Shown piece by piece: positions 1 to 6,354 of a stretch of DNA of 18,631 bases. The DNA is taken from NCBI GenBank assembly GCA_965370495.1, contig CBDUUV010000045.1, positions 1 through 18,631 on the forward strand, written 5' to 3'. A program made the position numbers and the translations under genes. The notes beneath the pieces were generated by a model. The model saw only the letters and a program-made list of their open reading frames with translations. It had not been told where the DNA came from and searched no databases. This DNA comes from Krumholzibacterium sp965370495. Its GTDB lineage: Bacteria > Krumholzibacteriota > Krumholzibacteriia > Krumholzibacteriales > Krumholzibacteriaceae. How positions within the stretch are numbered: the stretch's first letter is position 1; each line of letters opens with the position of its first letter.

Positions 1-2
1 AC

Positions 3-44
3 TTGAGCCCGGATGAATATGAGAGGATGCTTTTGGCAGCTTAA
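3..44 (+). CDS. C-terminal end of a truncated (window-edge) gene, probably an IS3-family transposase
   Basis: The window opens inside a reading frame that ends with LSPDEYERMLLAA and a TAA at 42-44. Only 13 codons are visible, so no domain can be shown. The ending resembles the C-terminus of IS3-family OrfB transposases, which often finish with a short (Y)xSPxEYE-like tail. A sequence resembling an IS3 right end follows directly. The codon before the visible part ends in AC, which allows Tyr, as expected in such a tail. The identification is an inference from this short tail and its context. Another gene with a similar ending cannot be excluded. Confidence 0.45.
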   Translation: MSPDEYERMLLAA

Positions 45-49
45 CCATG

Positions 50-74
50 TGTCCAAAATATCGGGGGAATATCA
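50..74. mobile_element. Probable terminal inverted repeat of an IS3-family insertion sequence
   Basis: A 25-nt segment begins TGTCCAAAATATCGGGGG and ends AATATCA, six bases after the stop codon of the preceding reading frame. IS3-family right ends commonly start with TGTC, carry a run of G in the middle, end with an (A)TCA-type terminus and lie just behind the orfB stop. The partner left end is outside the window, so the inverted match cannot be tested here. It would mark the IS boundary about 175 bp upstream of the CRISPR repeats. Confidence 0.45.
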
Positions 75-250
75 CGATATAGCGGTTACGTTTCTTGTAG
101 GAACTACAGGGTTAGATTGTCAACAAGATTAAAAAATCTGTCAGGTACAGAGCTGTATTATGTGTGAATATTCGAGCGATGGTTCTTTTATGAAATACTG
201 GGGGAAGACATCCGGAGACAATGAGGATTCCTATCACCCTTTGGTATACC

Positions 251-340
251 ATGTTCCCCACGGGTGTGGGGATGAACCGTCCTTGAAACAATGATCGATC
301 CGAATTCGCCGATGTTCCCCACGGGTGTGGGGATGAACCG
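251..340 (+). CRISPR. Minimal type I-E-like CRISPR: two repeats, one spacer
   Basis: Two identical 29-nt repeats lie at 251-279 and 312-340, separated by a 32-nt spacer (280-311), giving the 61-nt period typical of type I-E arrays. Each repeat begins ATGTTCCCCAC and ends GTGGGGATGAACCG. CCCCAC and GTGGGG can form a 6-bp stem around a GGGT loop, and the GATGAACCG end is the hallmark of the Cascade (I-E) repeat family. The orientation suggests transcription left to right. The 60 bases before the first repeat are not AT-rich and show no clear leader, and no cas gene is visible. It may be an eroded or orphan array, or the far end of a locus interrupted by the adjacent IS-like sequence. Confidence 0.8.
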
Positions 341-367
341 TAGAACTGACTCGGCGTTTTATTTGAA

Positions 368-1171
368 TCATTTCACCTCAAAGGTTAAAGTCGCAGTGTA
401 GCTGAGTTCATCACATTTGTCCTCAAGTTTATCGGGAGCCGGGATTTTTACTTTTGCCTTGAGCATCCAGGGGCCATGGTGAAGGATCCTTATCTTCGCC
501 CTACCTTCACTGTCGGTCATAGTGGCAAAAGCAAAATCATCGCCGGTAGAAAACCCGGCGTATGTTCCATACACCGTGCAGAACCTCGCCGGTCTGCCTT
601 TAAATAACACTTGAACCGGCAGGTAATCTCCGACTTTCAAGCCGGACGTATTCTCCAGATGAATAATCTCCAGGGTATGCCCGACGGGTTCACCGGACAC
701 CTCGCCGGAGCTTCCTACATTGATAAGCGCCTTGGCATACTGCTCAAAACGACGGCTCATAATTACCCGGCTCAGTCCTGTCTTGGGCGCTCCTTTATGA
801 TGTATTTTACCTTTTTCCATGTACATCGTGTAAAATCCAGGTTTGAGAGAAGCAGCAACGATGTATGTTCCCTTTTCAGGGAAAGTTAACTCTGTAGCCA
901 GAAAACCTCCCTGGCCGGGCTGCAATCGCTCGATTCCTCCTTCTGGTGTAATCAAATTGAACTCGATGAGCTCCTCAGCCGACAGAAAATCAGATACCGG
1001 GTAGTCATGTCCCCAACCAAAATAGACTTTTGTTCTCGTTCCATACTCTGAAGAACGGAATTCCGGATAATAATCCGTGGCATTCAGCCACAGAGCATGT
1101 GAAGACGCCACATTTGAAAGGCTTAAACAAAAGGCTGCTGACAAAACCAGTATAAGATACGTTTTTCTCAT
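368..1171 (-). CDS. Exported DUF4198 (COG5266-like) protein of the iron operon
   Basis: A 267-residue protein with a signal peptide (about residues 1-26, ending near NVASSHA) and then the DUF4198 pattern: HALWLN directly after the leader, YFGWGHDYPV, GFYTM, YAKA, GHTLEI, a GDYLPVQVLFKG strand, GTYAGFST and a DKxxDELSYTATLTFEV ending. DUF4198 proteins (COG5266) are periplasmic and are linked to transition-metal uptake; their molecular role is poorly known. It lies 53 bp behind feoB on the same strand, so it is probably the last gene of the fur-feoA-feoB transcript and acts on ferrous iron or a related metal in the periplasm. The family call is firm; the link to iron rests on context. Confidence 0.85.
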   Translation of the reverse strand: MRKTYLILVLSAAFCLSLSNVASSHALWLNATDYYPEFRSSEYGTRTKVYFGWGHDYPVSDFLSAEELIEFNLITPEGGIERLQPGQGGFLATELTFPEKGTYIVAASLKPGFYTMYMEKGKIHHKGAPKTGLSRVIMSRRFEQYAKALINVGSSGEVSGEPVGHTLEIIHLENTSGLKVGDYLPVQVLFKGRPARFCTVYGTYAGFSTGDDFAFATMTDSEGRAKIRILHHGPWMLKAKVKIPAPDKLEDKCDELSYTATLTFEVK

Positions 1172-1224
1172 TTATTCACACCCCCATTTTTCAACCGGGA
1201 TCGTCATTAAATTTCCGATCCTGT

Positions 1225-2982
1225 TCAAATGTAATTAAGCAAAAGATTGAGTATTCCCCCTACAGTCAATGCGGAAACGACCATGATTGCCGCGGATTTG
1301 ATCATATCCACGGCACCCAGTTCCCTGGTCATTACCGCGAAGGTCGCAACACAGGGGAAATACATCGCAAGGACAACACATGCTACAATAAGCTGATTCA
1401 GTGTCAAACCGAGTGGAGAAAGCATCCCCACGGCAACGTCCTTGCGCAGGAACCCGATGATCAATGCGCCCACCGCATCTTTGGGAAGTCCGAGGATCCC
1501 GGTCACGACCGGGGCCGTAAACCTGCCGATGAACTGGATGATCCGAAGCGAATAAAGGATATTTACGACAAGAACCCCCAGAAGTACAAAAGGGATAGCT
1601 TCCTGTAAAAACCACCTTATTCTCATCCACAGTTTTTTCAGCAACACCCTGAAACAGGGAATGCGATAAGGCGGAATCTCCACAAATATCTCAGGGCTTT
1701 CTCCCTTTAAAACCAGGTTCATTAGTATCCCCAGGACCAGCCAAACAAGGAACAAAGTTCCAAAAACCAGACCCAGCCCCCTGGCCCCATGTTTGCCGAC
1801 AAGCCCTACGATCATTGCTATCTGTGCCAGGCAGGGGACCGCTATGGCCATAAGTGTGGAGGCGATAAATTTTTCTCTCCTCGTTTCGAGTACCCTGGTA
1901 GCCAGGGCTCCGGGGACATTGCAGCCGATACCCAGCATCATCGGGATTATGGCCAGACCGTGCAGTCCCAACCTGTGCATTATATTATCAACAAGAACTC
2001 CCAGGCGCGGAAGATAGCCAGAATCCTCCGCGAAACTCAATACCAGGTAGAAAGCAACAACATAAGGAAGAACCATGGCAAGTGGGACAAACAGCCCTGT
2101 GGTCAAGAGTCCCAGGGATTCCACAAAATCGATCTCTCCATTCACCAATCTTCCAATCAGAATGTCGTGAATAAAACCCCCTGAGCCCAGAGCGACAGAA
2201 AGTTTCATCACCACCGGCGCCCACAATTTGCCAAACAGGGGTTCAAAAAGAAAACCGATGAGACCTTCACCGATAAACCTGATAATTGCAAACATCATAT
2301 ATATAAGAACCAGTGCAATGGGAATACCTGTTACAGGCTGTAATGAGGCATCGCTCAACCTTTCCAGGAACGTGTGATGGCGATGCGTGACTCGTTGCAC
2401 CTGTTCGATGATTTCGCCCACTTCATGCCATCGATCGATCGGGTGTTTATAATTCCCGACTTTTGCCTCGGGGAACCTTGTTACCAGTTTCTTTATTCCC
2501 TCACCGCTTATTGCGCAAGTCGGAACGACCGGCACGCCAAGGATTTTCTCGAGTTTTTCTTTATCTATCGAGATACCGATATGCCCGGCCTCATCCGAAA
2601 GGTTAAGAGCAACGATCAAAGGAATATTACGCTCGAGTAACTGAAGGGTGAGATTGAGATTCCTTTCCAGATTGGTTGCATCCACAACATTGATTACCAG
2701 GTCTCTCCGTCCACTGTCAGTGACGGATTCAAACAGCATTTCCACGGCCACCTCTTCAGCTTTTGAGGTCGGTTCGAGTGTGTAGGTTCCAGGCACATCG
2801 ATGACCTCGGCCTTTTCATCGCCGAGTTTCATGTACCCCTTGATGAACTCAACCGTGGTTCCCGGATAGTTGGAAGCAATAACATGTGCTCCTGTAAGCC
2901 TTGAAAACACAACGCTTTTGCCGACATTAGGATTGCCCATCAAGAGTATTTTTCGGATTGCCCCAGAATTGCCATTCTTCAT
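1225..2982 (-). CDS. feoB: FeoB ferrous iron transport protein
   Basis: A GTPase-coupled Fe(II) permease of the inner membrane. The N-terminal G domain is complete: G1 GNPNVGKS (16-23), G2 region NYPGTT (38-43), G3 DVPGTY (62-67), G4 NLSD (127-130) and a G5-like CAISGEG (156-162). It is followed by a helical spacer, and hydrophobic segments begin near residue 220. The Gate-type motifs are present: EDSGYLPR (319-326), GIGCNVPG (351-358) and, near the end, GFLRKD and FPCVATFAVMTRELG. At 585 residues it is much shorter than E. coli FeoB (773). The segment that usually reads CSARLP is here PCLAQIA. Its ATG overlaps the feoA stop as ATGA, showing translational coupling. Transporter identity is secure; it belongs to a short, divergent lineage. 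Confidence 0.95.
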   Translation of the reverse strand: MKNGNSGAIRKILLMGNPNVGKSVVFSRLTGAHVIASNYPGTTVEFIKGYMKLGDEKAEVIDVPGTYTLEPTSKAEEVAVEMLFESVTDSGRRDLVINVVDATNLERNLNLTLQLLERNIPLIVALNLSDEAGHIGISIDKEKLEKILGVPVVPTCAISGEGIKKLVTRFPEAKVGNYKHPIDRWHEVGEIIEQVQRVTHRHHTFLERLSDASLQPVTGIPIALVLIYMMFAIIRFIGEGLIGFLFEPLFGKLWAPVVMKLSVALGSGGFIHDILIGRLVNGEIDFVESLGLLTTGLFVPLAMVLPYVVAFYLVLSFAEDSGYLPRLGVLVDNIMHRLGLHGLAIIPMMLGIGCNVPGALATRVLETRREKFIASTLMAIAVPCLAQIAMIVGLVGKHGARGLGLVFGTLFLVWLVLGILMNLVLKGESPEIFVEIPPYRIPCFRVLLKKLWMRIRWFLQEAIPFVLLGVLVVNILYSLRIIQFIGRFTAPVVTGILGLPKDAVGALIIGFLRKDVAVGMLSPLGLTLNQLIVACVVLAMYFPCVATFAVMTRELGAVDMIKSAAIMVVSALTVGGILNLLLNYI

Positions 2983-3215
2983 ATCTTCACAATGACCTTT
3001 CTCGCTATGCCGAAGCCAAGGGCAATCTGAGTATTGCCCAGTTGAATAGTGATAGGACCTCTCATGAATTGTGATGAAACCTTGGTTATCGCAACACCCG
3101 GTCTCACGCCAAGGGCTTCCAACCTCCTGGTCACATTATGCCCTCCGAGAATTTCATGAACAACCCCGCTTTCCCTCTTGTCCATTCGAGTTAAATTTAT
3201 GCTCTTGGCGACCAA
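2979..3215 (-). CDS. feoA: FeoA, SH3-like partner of FeoB
   Basis: A 78-residue protein with the FeoA fold pattern: SGVVHEI near residues 16-22, the RRLEALGVRPG turn (30-40), then short beta-strands TKVSSQF, GPITIQLG, and the ending ALGFGIARKVIVKI. FeoA is a small cytoplasmic protein needed for FeoB-mediated Fe(II) uptake. The start is TTG at 3215, about eight bases behind a GGGAG ribosome-binding site. The next Met (residue 11) would cut away the first conserved strand, so TTG is preferred. It overlaps feoB by four bases and follows fur by 30 bp, placing all three in one transcript. Confidence 0.93.
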   Translation of the reverse strand: MVAKSINLTRMDKRESGVVHEILGGHNVTRRLEALGVRPGVAITKVSSQFMRGPITIQLGNTQIALGFGIARKVIVKI

Positions 3216-3245
3216 AAAACACTCCCTATAATCCAGGATAAAAAA

Positions 3246-3689
3246 TCACTTCTTGCACCTGCTGCAGTAACCGTAGATTTCATACTTGCTGTCTGTTATC
3301 TTGAAATCGTGTTTCTTTGCTACTTTCTCCTGAAGTTTCTCGATTCTGTTATTTGTAAATTCAATGATCCTGCCGCATTTAATGCAGATCAGATGATCGT
3401 GATGCTTTCCTATATGTACCGGCTCGAATCGAGTGACTTCCCCGCTGAATTGGCGTTCCTCTGCCAGGTTAGCCTCCACGAGTAACTTTAATGTACGGTA
3501 GACAGTTGAGTAGCCAATTTGCTTATCTTTCCTTTGGGCCGCGCGGTAAAGGTCTTCAACGCTGTAATGCTTGTCCGCCCTCAGAAACAGATTTACGACA
3601 ACTTCCCTCTGGTGGGTCGATTTCAGTCCTTTACCGCGAAGATAGTCTCGAAAGATATTGTTCATTATATTTTTACCGTTACCGTTCAT
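3246..3689 (-). CDS. fur: Fur-family metalloregulator (probably Fur)
   Basis: A 147-residue Fur-family repressor. The winged helix spans about residues 15-90, with the recognition region GYSTVYRTLKLLVEANL (59-75). The metal and dimer domain has HHDH (96-99), then CIKC (102-105) and a second pair CSRC (142-145), the structural zinc cysteines of many Fur and PerR proteins. As first gene of a fur-feoA-feoB operon behind a Fur box, it most likely senses Fe(II) and represses its own operon. PerR or Zur cannot be fully excluded by sequence alone, but the neighbours favour Fur. The start at 3689 has only a weak ribosome-binding site (AAAGG, rather far upstream). Met9 is an alternative but has none. 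Confidence 0.93.
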   Translation of the reverse strand: MNGNGKNIMNNIFRDYLRGKGLKSTHQREVVVNLFLRADKHYSVEDLYRAAQRKDKQIGYSTVYRTLKLLVEANLAEERQFSGEVTRFEPVHIGKHHDHLICIKCGRIIEFTNNRIEKLQEKVAKKHDFKITDSKYEIYGYCSRCKK

Positions 3690-3749
3690 CTGTACAAGAA
3701 CCTTTTACTCGCAGAAATCTCTTGATTTCACAGGATCTTTTGCTCATGT

Positions 3750-3770
3750 TGAAAATGATTTTCATTTTCA
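3750..3770 (-). promoter_or_regulatory. Fur box upstream of fur-feoAB
   Basis: A perfect inverted repeat of TGAAAATGA and TCATTTTCA arms separated by TTT. The core at 3751-3769 matches the classical 19-bp Fur box GATAATGATAATCATTATC at 15 of 19 positions. It sits just downstream of the predicted -10 element of the minus-strand promoter, covering the likely transcription start. Bound Fur would therefore block RNA polymerase. This supports iron-dependent autoregulation of the operon. Confidence 0.85.
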
Positions 3771-3773
3771 ATT

Positions 3774-3802
3774 AATTTAATATTAATAGGTTTTTCTGTC
3801 AA
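3774..3802 (-). promoter_or_regulatory. Sigma-70-type promoter of the fur-feo operon
   Basis: On the minus strand a perfect -35 TTGACA (3802-3797) is followed after 17 bp by TAAATT (3779-3774) as the -10. Transcription would start near 3767, inside the Fur box, about 80 bases before the fur start codon. The region is strongly AT-rich, unlike the surrounding coding sequence. Confidence 0.65.
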
Positions 3803-4244
3803 CAGCTTTTAATATTTCCCCTGACAGGTTTTCAGGGCGTATTTAGCAATGAGTTAGTATAGACACGGATTTGTTAGCGTTTTCGGGGTCTCCGCGGCTC
3901 CTGGTGGCTACTTACGGAACTTTTTGACTTTTGAGAGTTGCCTTACATTTTTTCGTGACTCCAGGGGCATATATGCAGGCCGAAAAAATGTATGTTATAA
4001 TACATGTGTAACTTCATTCTGCCTTGGATATACCAGGAAAATGGCTGGAGCCACTCAGAAGTTAAGCTGAAGATGGTGGGTCCCATTGACCTTAGTATTC
4101 CAACGATATCGAACGATAAAATAGAAGCGGCATGCCGGGCGGGCGCATATTAGGATTTGAATTATCCGTCGGTATTATATATGGTCGGTTTGACATTATA
4201 GTGATCGATCCGGCAGGCGCGGACTACTTCCCGGAGGTGTTTTT
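3803..4244. other. Intergenic region between the divergent iron operon and pyruvate kinase
   Basis: About 440 bases without a convincing gene. It holds a likely extended -10 promoter for pyk (3993-4001) and a weaker, closer candidate (TTGAAT at 4157-4162, then TATGGT at 4180-4185 after 17 bp). From the upstream promoter the pyk mRNA would carry an unusually long leader of about 235 bases. That leader has small local inverted repeats: TGGCT/AGCCA near 4040-4053, and GGTC/GACC near 4078-4092. I cannot match it to a known riboswitch. Confidence 0.4.
3993..4001 (+). promoter_or_regulatory. Extended -10 promoter candidate for pyk
   Basis: TGTTATAAT at 3993-4001 combines the TGn extension with a perfect TATAAT. 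The -35 position carries nothing better than TATGCA with 18-bp spacing, as is usual for extended -10 promoters. It points toward pyk, whose start lies about 240 bases downstream. Confidence 0.45.
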
Positions 4245-5648
4245 TTGAAAAGAGCGAAGATAGTATGTACTATTGGCCCCGCTTCGAGGGATGTCGAGAC
4301 GCTGAAAAGGTTGATCGATGCTGGAATGAATGTCGCCAGGATGAACTTCTCGCACGGAAGCCGCGATGATCACAGGGAGGTCTATGACAGGATAAGGAAT
4401 CTCAGTGATTCCGTTGCCATTATGCAGGATCTTCAGGGGCCGAAGATCAGGGTCGGAGTGATAGAACAGGGCGAGATCCTCCTTGCCACAGGGGAAGAGA
4501 TCACCTTGACCACGGGTGTAGCCGGTAGCGAAGAAAAGGTTATTCCAGTTACGTATCCGCAGCTTCCAGATGATGTCGTTATTGGTAATAATATCTTTAT
4601 AAATGATGGAATAATACACCTGGAGGTGCTTGGAGTGGGGGGCAGGGAAGTGAGATGCAGGGTTATCCACGGTGGTATCATTACATCAGGAAAAGGGGTC
4701 AATCTTCCAGGGGTCAAGGTAAGTTCTCCGTCTCTGACGGAAAAGGACAGGGAAGATCTCGATTTCGGGTTAAACCTGGGAGTCGATTATGTCGCGCTTT
4801 CGTTCGTGAGAAAAGCAGACGATATAAATGAATTGAAACATCTGATAGGCCTGGCCGATTCAAGCGCGAAGGTGGTTGCGAAGGTAGAAAAACAGGAAGC
4901 TCTCGAGGAGTTGGATGAAATACTTGAAACCACGGATGCCGTGATGATCGCCAGGGGCGACCTCGGTGTCGAGATTAAGACCGAGGAAGTGCCGATTGTA
5001 CAGAAAACCCTCATTGAAGCATGCCTCGCAAAAGGGAAACCGGTTATCACGGCGACCCAGATGCTCGAATCCATGGTAATATCACAGAGGCCGACAAGAG
5101 CAGAGGCAAGTGATGTAGCCAACGCCGTGATAGATGGAACGGACGCGGTGATGCTCTCTGCCGAAACAGCGACGGGAAAGAACCCTGTTCTAACAGTAGA
5201 GGTTATGAGCAGGATCATTAAGGAAGCAGAGAGATACAAACAACGTTCATTTATCACCAGGAAGAACCGGAACGCTTTTTCTTCCGATGATTCGGGCGCG
5301 CTGACCGATGCTGTGGCTTCGGGGGTCGCCGCGGTAGCGAATGATGTGGGGGCCACGGCGATAGCCGTACTGACCCACAGCGGGCGAACGGCAAGGCTGA
5401 TAGCCAGGAGAAGGCCCGGAATTCCTATCCTCGCGCTGACAGATTTTCTTCCCGTAGCAAGACAGATGTCACTCGTCTGGGGGGTAGAAGCTATCCCGGT
5501 CGAAAGCATCGAGGAAACAGAAACGATATTTGCCGTGGTCAAGGAGAAAGTAAGAAAAGCCGGTTTCAGCGGCAGAGTTGTTATGACCGCCGGCATTCCT
5601 ACGAAAGAGAGAAGACCCAGCAATACTATCCATGTTATTGACATCTGA
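4245..5648 (+). CDS. pyk: Pyruvate kinase
   Basis: Converts PEP and ADP to pyruvate and ATP, the last step of glycolysis. The 467 residues match the usual length of bacterial pyruvate kinase. Visible motifs are CTIGPAS (8-14), VARMNFSHGS (30-39) with the substrate and cation ligands, DLQGPKIR (62-69), the catalytic VAKVEKQEAL (211-220), ARGDLGVE (236-243), ITATQMLESM (268-277) and RPTRAEASDVANAVIDGTDAV. In this family Lys in GPKIR (here Lys67), instead of Glu, is associated with K+-independent activity. The start is TTG at 4245, five bases behind a strong GGAGGTG; no better ATG lies upstream. It stands alone, ahead of a hairpin terminator, but its product pathway joins the downstream citrate lyase and PEP carboxykinase genes. 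Confidence 0.96.
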   Translation: MKRAKIVCTIGPASRDVETLKRLIDAGMNVARMNFSHGSRDDHREVYDRIRNLSDSVAIMQDLQGPKIRVGVIEQGEILLATGEEITLTTGVAGSEEKVIPVTYPQLPDDVVIGNNIFINDGIIHLEVLGVGGREVRCRVIHGGIITSGKGVNLPGVKVSSPSLTEKDREDLDFGLNLGVDYVALSFVRKADDINELKHLIGLADSSAKVVAKVEKQEALEELDEILETTDAVMIARGDLGVEIKTEEVPIVQKTLIEACLAKGKPVITATQMLESMVISQRPTRAEASDVANAVIDGTDAVMLSAETATGKNPVLTVEVMSRIIKEAERYKQRSFITRKNRNAFSSDDSGALTDAVASGVAAVANDVGATAIAVLTHSGRTARLIARRRPGIPILALTDFLPVARQMSLVWGVEAIPVESIEETETIFAVVKEKVRKAGFSGRVVMTAGIPTKERRPSNTIHVIDI

Positions 5649-5654
5649 GGAAAG

Positions 5655-5691
5655 ATTCTTTACGGCAAAACAGGCGGCGTAAAGAATTTTG
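5655..5691 (+). terminator. Hairpin terminator candidate behind pyk
   Basis: A perfect 10-bp inverted repeat, ATTCTTTACG (5655-5664) with CGTAAAGAAT (5678-5687), encloses a 13-nt loop and runs into a short T tract. It starts six bases after the pyk stop. The stem is AT-rich and the T tract short, so termination may be only partial. Confidence 0.5.
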
Positions 5692-5910
5692 ATAACGTGT
5701 GCGAACTCGGTTTCTGGTAATATATAATGAATTACGGCGGGACATGTGCAGGTACCGCTGCTTCAGGACCATATAACACGTTGTATATACAATAGATATA
5801 GCTGTTTATCACTGTGCTTCAAGGTTCCGGGAGTATTCCTTCTGCGACCAGGCCTGTTTTCACCGGGTTATGGCATAAAACTTGATGTGTAATGAAATGT
5901 AAAGCCTGAA

Positions 5911-6080
5911 TTGAGCCCGCGGATACTCTTGAAAAACGGGGCCTCCCCCCCCAACGTTAAGAGAATGGATTCGATACAGGCGCCGACAGCCGAAGGGGGC
6001 TTGAGCAACGGGATTTCTAAAAAACCTTCGGGACCTAAGGTGGGGGCGGATCGGGAAGATTCGCCCCCACCTTTGTTTTA
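5911..6080 (+). ncRNA. Candidate structured non-coding RNA, unknown family
   Basis: The segment folds by eye into a closed domain. TTGAGCCC (5911-5918) pairs with GGGCTTGA (5997-6004, two G-U pairs). Inside, CTCTT (5926-5930) pairs with AAGAG (5959-5963), stacked on AACG/CGTT (5935-5938 with 5955-5958) after a GAAA bulge. GGC/GCC near 5979-5991 forms a further arm. A very strong intrinsic terminator follows. No start site is obvious; the 5' boundary is the start of the closing stem, not a mapped end. I compared it mentally with 6S RNA, tmRNA, SRP RNA and common riboswitches and found no convincing match. Confidence 0.35.
6037..6079 (+). terminator. Strong rho-independent terminator
   Basis: AAGGTGGGGGCGGA (6037-6050) pairs with TTCGCCCCCACCTT (6060-6073): 14 bp with a single G-U pair, a nine-base loop, then TGTTTT. 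The stem is very GC-rich. It follows no coding sequence, since the pyk stop is about 390 bases upstream behind its own hairpin. It therefore probably ends a separate non-coding transcript or catches pyk read-through before the citrate lyase promoter. Confidence 0.75.
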
Positions 6081-6095
6081 CATCCAAAAAACCAT

Positions 6096-6105
6096 GGGGG
6101 GGGGG
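6096..6105. repeat. Homopolymer tract of ten G
   Basis: Ten consecutive G residues lie about 80 bases upstream of the -35 element of the citrate lyase promoter. It is the longest of several G or C runs found in the intergenic gaps of this window (see findings). Confidence 0.9.
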
Positions 6106-6186
6106 TCTTAAACCCTTGCCTCTGCCCCTCCTGCCTCGTGTATTTTCAGCTTTTTTAATAACGATGCACGGGCGGATGAATCCCTT

Positions 6187-6215
6187 TTGACAAATAAAAA
6201 ACTATTGGTTACATT
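6187..6215 (+). promoter_or_regulatory. Sigma-70-type promoter for the citrate lyase genes
   Basis: A perfect -35 TTGACA (6187-6192), a 17-bp AT-rich spacer and a -10 TACATT (6210-6215). The predicted start near 6222 gives a leader of roughly 130 bases before the first gene. It is the best promoter match on the plus strand of this window. Confidence 0.65.
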
Positions 6216-6354
6216 GAGGCGTACCGTTCGAGGGGCCGGTTGATAACGGCACAGAAAGCGGTGTTTGACGCGGGCGCGATATGAGCCTGTCACAAGAGAG
6301 TGATTTTGACGGCGCGGCCCCTTCAAAGTAGAACCTTTAGCGGAAGTGGGTGCC

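Larger units (their letters stand above)
5692..6345. other. Long intergenic region between pyk and the citrate lyase genes
   Basis: About 650 bases with no credible protein gene; the short open frames here lack ribosome-binding sites and family resemblance. It holds a TATAAT-like element at 5723-5728, a candidate structured RNA (5911-6080) ending in a strong terminator, a run of eight C (5945-5952), a run of ten G (6096-6105) and a good promoter for the citrate lyase genes (6187-6215). Because that promoter lies downstream of the terminator, the RNA candidate seems to be an independent transcript and not a leader. Confidence 0.5.

Noticed and set aside
190..218. Possible third, degenerate CRISPR repeat one period upstream
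   Set aside because: Only scattered G-rich similarity is present; the CCCCAC arm of the stem is missing.
4050..4085. A 5S rRNA-like stretch (CACTCAGAAGTTAAGC followed by GATGGT)
   Set aside because: Only the central 5S signature is present; the flanking helices and the rest of a 115-120 nt 5S molecule cannot be found, so it is probably chance.
4202..4212. Eleven-base match (TGATCGATCCG) between the CRISPR spacer and the pyk leader
   Set aside because: The match is short, in the middle of the spacer and outside the seed; a chance match of this length is plausible in 18 kb, so it is not evidence of self-targeting.
4787..5644. A 285-codon open frame opposite pyruvate kinase
   Set aside because: It is a low-complexity Ser/Thr/Ala-rich mirror of the highly conserved pyk coding sequence, with no sign of an independent gene.
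5871..5887. Sigma-54-like element (TGGCATAAAACTTGATG) upstream of the RNA candidate
   Set aside because: The -24 half fits but the required GC of the -12 element is missing (GA instead), so it is not a convincing sigma-54 promoter.
5960..5985. GGATTCGA-type sequence recalling the tmRNA 5' region
   Set aside because: No tRNA-like acceptor pairing, no tag-peptide frame and no CCA end were found in the following bases.
5911..6111. A short plus-strand open frame in the gap after pyk
   Set aside because: No ribosome-binding site, composition unlike the neighbours, and it runs through the C8 tract, the terminator hairpin and the G10 tract; RNA structure explains the segment better.
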